NCBI GenBank assembly: GCA_031763025.1
Contig: JASSKH010000003.1
Span: 1,851,001 to 1,915,000, forward strand
From: Macrocystis pyrifera
Taxonomy: Eukaryota; Sar; Phaeophyceae; Laminariales; Laminariaceae
DNA length: 64,000 nt
Reading direction: 5' to 3'
In this document: piece by piece, positions 57,457-64,000 of the stretch
Numbering within the stretch: the first letter of the stretch is position 1
Layout of the letters: the number at the start of each line of letters is the position of its first letter
Program-made: the position numbers and the translations under genes
The notes under the pieces: model-generated
The model's database searches: none
The model's input: only the letters and a program-made list of their open reading frames with translations
Told to the model about the DNA's origin: nothing

Positions 57457-58245
57457 ATATAATATATATATATATACATATTGTTTTGCGTCTCAAGCGT
57501 CGAGAAATAAAACACGTAAATGCCATATTGTCCATTGTTAGAAGCGCGTCCGTTATGTACGGCTTCTCGCAGCTGAGGCCGTGTGAGGTTTACCGACGGT
57601 GTGGCCGCGACACTGCTTTATCGAGCCGACAGCGTTACTGTGGCCTCGCTGTAGCTCTGGACAGACAAGACGACACTTCCGATCGACACGTTTATATCTT
57701 CTCCAAGCCGTGTGGTGCCCATCTTATCCGTCTCGTTGTCGTAGAAGTTATCCGCAAAACTATGAGGAACTGACTGACTCCACACGTGACCTTCTGCTGT
57801 AGTCTGAAGGCGCTTGAAAGCTAACCGTCGGGAAGCCGCTCTGGGCAAGGCACCGCTGGATTGTGGTCTTGCGTTCGAACACGAGTCGTAACCGTTTCCG
57901 GAGGTGGCTTATGAATACCTTCTCGACCACAGTGCAAGAACAAAAAACTGCCGGTCCTGGACGACGGTGCCAAACGACGGTTGGCGTCGGTTTTCTCGTG
58001 ACACGTTTTTTCACCGATCTTTACACCTGGCGAATCGCAAATGGAAACCCCTGCACTTTTCGCTCGTAGGTACGGAGTGTGTGCTACTGGCGTCGCAGCT
58101 AACCCCGGGTTTTGTTCCAAAGCACATATAGCAACGATGTGTGAACGGCAGAGGAACGCATAAACTCAGCCCCCCCCCCCTGCCCCTTTCTCCCCCGGCG
58201 CTTGTGCTCCCGCTCGCCACCCTTCCGTTCATCATTGTTTGGAAG

Positions 58246-61200
58246 GTGACCGTGAACATCGAGCGCACCAGCATGAACTCCCGTCGAATCTCTGGGAGCA
58301 TTGTTGTCAACCGCCCGATTGAGGTATGTGTGTTATCGACGTACCGTGTGATACTAGATTGACTGTATTGCAGAGCCAATGAAGTACATTGAAGTTCTGT
58401 TCCCCAGTGTATATATTTTTTTTTCGGTTCGACGGTCGTACGATCAATTTATCATACCTTTTGGCAGCAGCAGCGTCAACTGCAGAAAATGTAGGTTGGA
58501 CGGTGATATGAGCATGTGATATTTCTGCCACTACTGTCTGCTGTCTTATGCTGGAGGCGTCGCCCACGGTGGAAACGCCTGCAGTGGTCGTCAGGCGTGA
58601 CATTTTGGAGAGGTGCTATCACGACCCGCAGTGCGGCTGGCACAGGCCAAGGCTAGCGTGTGGCCCGTCAGTGGTTTATCGTAGCCGCCCACTTGTGTCC
58701 TTTTGTGTTTTGAACGTAGCAAGCAGATAGTTGCTTGCCTATAGTATGTCGCAGTCGACGGACCCCGTGCGCTCTCAGCTGCTGTCATCCCATGGAAAAA
58801 TAATGTATTCGTCGCGCTGCGTTCCGCCCACGAGGCGCCCGCGCATCCTAGCATATGTTACTACAGAATGTTGATCACATGCATTTATATTGTTTTTATG
58901 AAGAGTGGCGGAACGTTTTCTGCTCAGCCGCACTCGAATTTTGTGAACTCTTTTGGTAGAACCTCGCCCCTCCACTGTTGAGCTATCTTGATCGTATGCT
59001 AAGCAGGTGTCACTCATCCCTCCCGCTCCGACCCCCACCCTCCCCAACCCTTCCCCCCCCCCCCCCCCCATTTACCTTCTGCGGCATTTTTTCTCCGGTC
59101 AGGATGTTTGGCTCACCCTTACAGATTACGACCGGTTGGCCGAGTACGTTCCGAACTTGACCCAGAGTCGAGTCAAGCCGAGCAACGACGGGCAGATAAA
59201 GCTCTGGCAGGAGGGGGCGCAAAAAATCGTTGGCTTCGACTTCCGGGCGTCGGTGGAGATGTTCATGGACGAGCACTTCGGTACGTCGCTGCCGCTGCTC
59301 CCCGAATTGTGTTTTTTTTTCATCATTTTAGTTTTAGTTTTTCATGGCGACCGTTGGTCTCGTGCTCCGGAGCGCTGCAATATATGCGGTTTGGTTCGTT
59401 GCAGCAGTAGTGTCCCGCGTATACCGTTTGCGTACCAGGTAGATTGCTTCATTTTGTTTGGCGGTTTTGGTGATTGTCGGCTGCCGATTGACCCTGTTGT
59501 GTTTTTGTCCCCCTCGAGCGGCATGGCTTACGTTACCTTAACCGATGTTCACCGCCCCGACTGCGTCCTTCTCCGTCCTCAACTTGAACATCAGGCGACC
59601 CGGAGAACAGGATGGCACAGCGAAAGCTTACGTTCGGGCTGCTCGACTCCCGGATGTTCACAGAATTCGACGGAGAGTGGAGGATGCAGTTCAACAGCCG
59701 CAAGGTATGTTGTGTGGTACTCGACATGACCTACAGTAGTATTCACACCACCGCGCAGACGAGATCACCCCTCTATTAAAGGTAGCAAGAACGCCAAAAG
59801 GCTTGAGAATATGAACGCAAAACGGCTTTGTTGGCTTTGATGGCGAAATAGTTAGGGGGGGTTCTGTCTGAACGGTCGAACCTTGGGATCGGTCCTATGG
59901 TGGACCTAGCTATGTCAGCGGCAGACGCGACAAGGGTTGTGTTGATCGACGAGTCGGCCCATGGGATCAGTCTGTTCGCTCCGTTTTGAATATATCTGTC
60001 GTCGATCGCTACTAATAGTGCCCCCTGTCCATGTAATATATACGAGGTATACACTCTGCGACAGCAGCGTTTGTCTACCGAGTCGCTCACCGACAACGAA
60101 GGATTCCCTGTCACATACGGATGCCCCGATAACCCCCACCCGCTTCCACCCCACCGGACCTGCTCAGCCTTGCTTTCACACGTGCTTCGCCTGACAGGAA
60201 CACACGTGCAGAATCGCTTCTACTGTAGTTATCATGGTGTCCCGGGCGGTAAACCCCTCCGCTTTTTTTCTTGAATCCCAAGGTAAAAAAACGTTTCACG
60301 TGGCTACCGAAACACCGGATGCGGTTTTACTACAGTATATATAACCCGCTTTGCTGTATCTCTCGCTCTCCGCCACCCCGCGCCACCCCCCCCCCCCCCC
60401 CCCCCCCCCTGCCTGTGCTCGTCGAAACTCCAGCAAGTGGCTGGCCCTAACGGACTGGAGTTCCAGTACACGACGAAGCTTTTCTACATGGTGCACATCA
60501 GGCCCAAGGGCCCCGTGCCGGTGCTTGCGCTAGAGTGGCAGATTTCTAACGAGGTGCCCAACAATCTTGCCGCTCTTAAAAAGGCCGCGGAGCTGGTCAC
60601 GCCGGAGTACATGCAGGTGGGTGAGACCGGTGCATGCATTGGGCATGCCGAGAATATGACCGGCCCGAGTGTGTTGTGTTTTTTTTGTCTTGTTTTTTTG
60701 CTCGTTTTTTGTATGCTGTTCTTTTTTTTTCGTTTTTTTGCGTTTTAGATGTAGGATCTACACCGCGTGCGGTTACCGGTATAGACTAGTAGGCGGGAGG
60801 TTGAGAAAGCTATTAACACGGCTTGCCTAGGTCAAAGCCCCGCCGGGGCGTACAATCTTTCCACGGTGGGGATTGCTGACCGTACTACTCTTGTCCGTAA
60901 GCATAAGAAACAGTTGGTTATTGACTTTATATTTAAAAAAAACTTATATTTTCGGACAGAGTGGTACGAGTTAGCGCGTCACCGTTGACGCCCTTGGTGC
61001 GCCCCATATTAATAGTGCTCTAGATTTTCGAACGCGTACATGACAAATCGGGGGCTGCAAGAAATTCCGAGCGTATTATGCTGGGCAACTTTTAGATACT
61101 GTCATAGTTGTGATGGGTGACCGATCTCTTTGGGCGCATCGAGGCCTCCTTCCGCCTGCTGAACTGATTTTTGTGTTGGGAAAAATGGTCAGGCAAGGGG

Positions 61201-61982
61201 TCAAACCGCGGCGCTTTCCTACTGATAGTATATATTGATGCTGAGTGGGGGCTGGCGTTGTTTCATGGCGTTTTCAGGCGCGTTCGAGATTATACATATC
61301 CGATACCAGGTAGATGCGATAGATTCAATCGGCGCTACTTTCTCCCGTAAAGTAAACCTGTCAGGGTGCCACTGCGGTATCGTAGCTGCCGTACCGTACA
61401 GTACCCGGCGAAGTAGTTTGCGCGTTGTAGGAGCGTTCCCATTCCCGGATGACATTCTGCGTGTACCGGCGAGTATGCATGCATTCATCCCCTGCGAAAA
61501 CCGTGGCATGGTCTGTGTATTTTGGCGGCACGGTCGTTGTTTTGGTCTTCGACGAACTGCTGTTTGTATCGTGTACCAGGTATGCAGTACCAGGGACCGC
61601 CACTCTGTGTTGCCGGTATGTGTTTTCGTGCTCTCGGTAATAATTTCAAGTACCGGTGTCGGATAATTGCTTGTTTGGTGGAGAAGACTTTTTTTTCATA
61701 TGTTTCAATCGTTTTCTTTCTTTGCTGCAGATGCGACGGACTGAGCGGGAAGAGGAGTTCGCCCAGCGGAATTTGAGATCCGCGCCAGCGCCGCCGACCA
61801 CTCGGCTGCCGAAACCGGTTTCGCGTTACGCTGAGATCGATGAGGCCGCCCGCAAGGCCGAAGAAGGCGCCGTCAAGGTCGGCGCTGAGGCGTTTGTTGC
61901 CAAGGGGAACGGTAGCGACGGTTACGCGCAACCCGACTGGGATACAGACGAAACTCTTGAGGCGTACATTGCCAAGCGGTGA
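58246..61982 (+). CDS. START/SRPBCC (polyketide cyclase-like) protein, 5' end missing
   Basis: Five exons join in phase: 58246-58323, 59103-59280, 59595-59704, 60434-60616, 61731-61982, giving 266 residues plus an unidentified N-terminus. The first exon gives VTVNIERTSMNSRRISGSIVVNRPIE. The second gives DVWLTLTDYDRLAEYVPNL..SRV, with the LTDYD.LA.YVPNL block diagnostic for coenzyme-Q-binding/START-like proteins of cyanobacteria and plastids. The core ends with YTTKLFYMVHIRPKGPVPVLALEWQISNEVPNNLAALKKAAE. A charged C-terminal tail of about 80 residues follows the domain. Members bind hydrophobic ligands in a helix-grip fold; the ligand here is unknown. Three of the exons have an unusual poly-C run before their acceptors (before 58246, 59103 and 60434). 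A plastid location is expected by homology but the leader is not seen. Confidence 0.82.
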
Positions 61983-62890
61983 GACGCTGAGTGAGGGTTG
62001 GTCTGCCCTGCTGTCTCGCGTCGCTTTGAGAGGACAGCTGTGGGGTTTTTTTGGTGTGTGCTGGCCTGTAATTTTTGCTGTGGTGAGCACTATGGCAAAA
62101 AAAGTGGTGCTCGACATGACGAGCATGTGATGCTCGATATGGCATATTGATGCTCGATAAACAAGCGGTGCTCGATGAAGCGCGGTGCTCGGAGGGCGTG
62201 TGCTGCTCGACAGGGCATGCGGTGCTCGATAGGGCAATGGCTGCTCGAAGGTTGTGAAAGGTGCTCTTACTGTAGTAGGCGGTGGGGGTGCGTGCGCCTC
62301 GGGAGTTCCAGTTGCGGCGTGATCAAGGGGGTTACTGTAGGTTACCGGGGGTTGTTTGTTAGATGTGGACTGATCTTGACGATTTTGCAGCGTGTGTATG
62401 AACGCACTTGAGGCGGGGTAGACATTTTTCGATGTGTGGTGAGTGGGCCATGGGTGGGTCTACATTGCTGCGATTTTCCTGTTTTTTTTTGCCCCGACCC
62501 GGGTCTTGTTTGTGCATAGGGGGAGCGCGAGTTCGCTTGTAGCGATAGAGGAGAACGGCGGGCTCTGAAGAAACAACGTTGCTGTGGGGGCCGTAGACAG
62601 CTAAGGGCCTGAAACGTTAATTTAGAGAGACGGGTTGAGGTGATGGTGAAGCTATATACAACGGAAGGAACACTACTATCTGTATGATACCCCCCAGCTT
62701 AGCATTGAGCCTAGCAGCTAAACTACTAATGAACTCCGAGAGAGGTGCCAAGCTAACGTAGCAATTTAACTGAGTAACGCCTCATGCATGAGGTGCCAGG
62801 GCGTTTCATTTTGGATGGCTTGATCGAGGATTGCCCCATATTCGCGACAAAAAGCGCCCAGCGTGCGTGTGGTGGTCTAGTATATTTTGA
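61983..62890. other. 3' flank of the START gene
   Basis: It holds a GGTGCTCGA minisatellite (62095-62265) and otherwise no supported gene. Confidence 0.5.
62095..62265 (+). repeat. GGTGCTCGATAGGGCAT minisatellite
   Basis: About eight imperfect units of 17-22 bp sharing TGCTCGA, beginning about 115 bp after the stop codon of the START gene. It is probably within its 3' untranslated region. Confidence 0.7.
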
Positions 62891-62894
62891 TGGG

Positions 62895-63110
62895 GTATTC
62901 GTGTTGGTTGTTCACATTAAACCGTCCTTTTATTTACCCGTCGACATCCAGCATCCAGCACACCCAGTGCCTGTGCCGATTCTTCATCCTAGAGAGATAA
63001 ATGGTATGTGGTCACCAAACCACGACACAGAGATACTACGACGTACGTTGCAATGCAGTAAGTAGAGTAGACAATGCAATGCCATGTCATCGTACTGGAT
63101 ACGACAGTTA
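62895..63110 (+). repeat. dispersed GTCGACATCCAGCA repeat, long copy
   Basis: Collinear with 11385-11595: TTCACATTAAACCGTCC, TTTACCCGTCGACATCCAGC, GCCGATTCTTCATCC, AGAGAGATA, GTGGTCACC and ATCGTACTGGATACGACAG. Confidence 0.65.
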
Positions 63111-64000
63111 CATGCTAGCAGTCCAGATGCGTTGAAGGAGATAAAAGAGCGTATTGGTGTACTGCTACTGCTGTATTAATAGTGCGTGCGTATGTCAGCA
63201 GTGCACCGGAATAGTCCAGAACCGAGACTTGAAAAGTAATTATGTTGATTCCGTCGGGTTACCGATGGCGCGTCATTCCCGCCATGAGGCAAACGCCTGT
63301 AACCAACCACAACGAAAACATTGTCGCAACCGCTCGAAGAAGGCAGGGGAATCCCTCGCGTTGGCGTGCGCTTCGTCAGACAATCAGCTCGGCAGTAGTG
63401 ACGAGGGTTGTCTAGACCTTGGGCCAGCTTCGACAAAATGGTTGAAGTAATAACACTGTGCTGTATTGAGACTTGAGACCTCAACCCTATCCACGATCCC
63501 CCTGGGAAACTTCTCAAAATATTCTAGAATGTCGTGAGGAGTTGAGAATAGAATATCAACTATTTTCGTCAAAGATGGGCCAAGTCGTAAACACTGCTAC
63601 TGGCAGTAACAGCCGCACCAGGAATATCAGCAGTCTAGTTCGAAAACCGCCAGGTTCAAGTGAAACATTGCGTCGAATGTCTCATCACAGGTAGTGCTGT
63701 TGCAGCGATACCTGGCACTTCCCATCATCATACAATATGAAACGGCCGGGGGGCCTGGAAAACAAACTTGCTATTAATACTACCAGTGTATGTCACGGCG
63801 CCGTCTGTGCATTTAGAAAAGCTAAGCCGCCAACCAGCTTGAGCATTTCATGCGGCTATTAATAGTGCTCTACAATATGCGCAGACCGCTGCTGCTATAA
63901 ACGTCCCTCGCAGCTGCGAGTCACCCAAAGCCAAGAACGAGGCTTCGAGCAAATACCTTCCGGTTCCAGATCTCGTTGTCCTCTACAGGCGTCGCACGTA
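63111..64000. other. intergenic, repeat fragments
   Basis: It holds two inversely oriented copies of a TTTTCGTC.AAGATGGGCCAAG repeat (about 63420-63445 and 63555-63600) and several TATTAATAGTG words. No gene is supported. Confidence 0.45.

Larger units (their letters stand above)
52843..58245. other. intergenic and unresolved 5' region of the START gene
   Basis: The missing N-terminal exon(s) of the gene at 58246 must lie here. GC-rich segments at 53300-53560 and 56520-56830 are the best places to look. Many short repeats (TACTGCTGTAG, TACCAGGTA, TGGGCCAAG) are also present. Confidence 0.4.

Overview
The window is nuclear DNA from a photosynthetic eukaryote with a red-lineage secondary plastid, most likely an ochrophyte of the brown-alga type. 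This is inferred from genes split by many 0.2-2 kb spliceosomal introns, from two proteins whose leaders join a signal peptide to a cleavage-site phenylalanine (SSAF and ASSF, the ochrophyte 'ASAF' plastid-targeting signature), and from abundant Ty3/gypsy, MITE and tRNA-derived repeats. Nothing looks bacterial: no operons, no Shine-Dalgarno sites, no CRISPR.

Layout. Bases 1-24,800 are repeat-rich and gene-poor. They hold one possible membrane-protein exon (1079-1687, -), a foldback element, three TA-flanked MITEs, two tRNA-Leu(CAG) genes, tRNA-derived SINE-like units, two internally deleted gypsy-type LTR elements (6160-7929 and about 18341-21428), a truncated third copy, and several degenerate satellites built on GGAAGT, GGGTC and TAACGTTA.

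Bases 24,850-61,982 hold four well-supported intron-rich genes on alternating strands. They are a prenylcysteine-oxidase-like flavoprotein (24850-31821, -, 10 exons), a plastid HSP90 (32296-42596, +, 11 exons), a plastid-targeted DUF1823-family protein (46908-52842, -, 5 exons) and a START/SRPBCC 'polyketide cyclase-like' protein (58246-61982, +, 5 exons seen, N-terminus unresolved). The first two are head to head with 474 bp between start codons. Exon joins were chosen by hand from GT-AG (once GC-AG) sites; phases close exactly in all four models, and the joined proteins have the expected length or the expected family motifs. Three of the four have a plausible plastid or secretory leader; the genes are not an obvious pathway and probably share only neighbourhood.

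The most unusual pattern concerns poly-C. A short dispersed repeat ending in GAGTAC followed by a long C run occurs at least seven times, six of them inside introns. In two genes its C tail lies just upstream of a 3' splice site. More generally, eight of the 27 introns I could delimit have a C8-C24 run in their last 75 bases or so. Bases 61,983-64,000 hold a minisatellite and dispersed repeats only.
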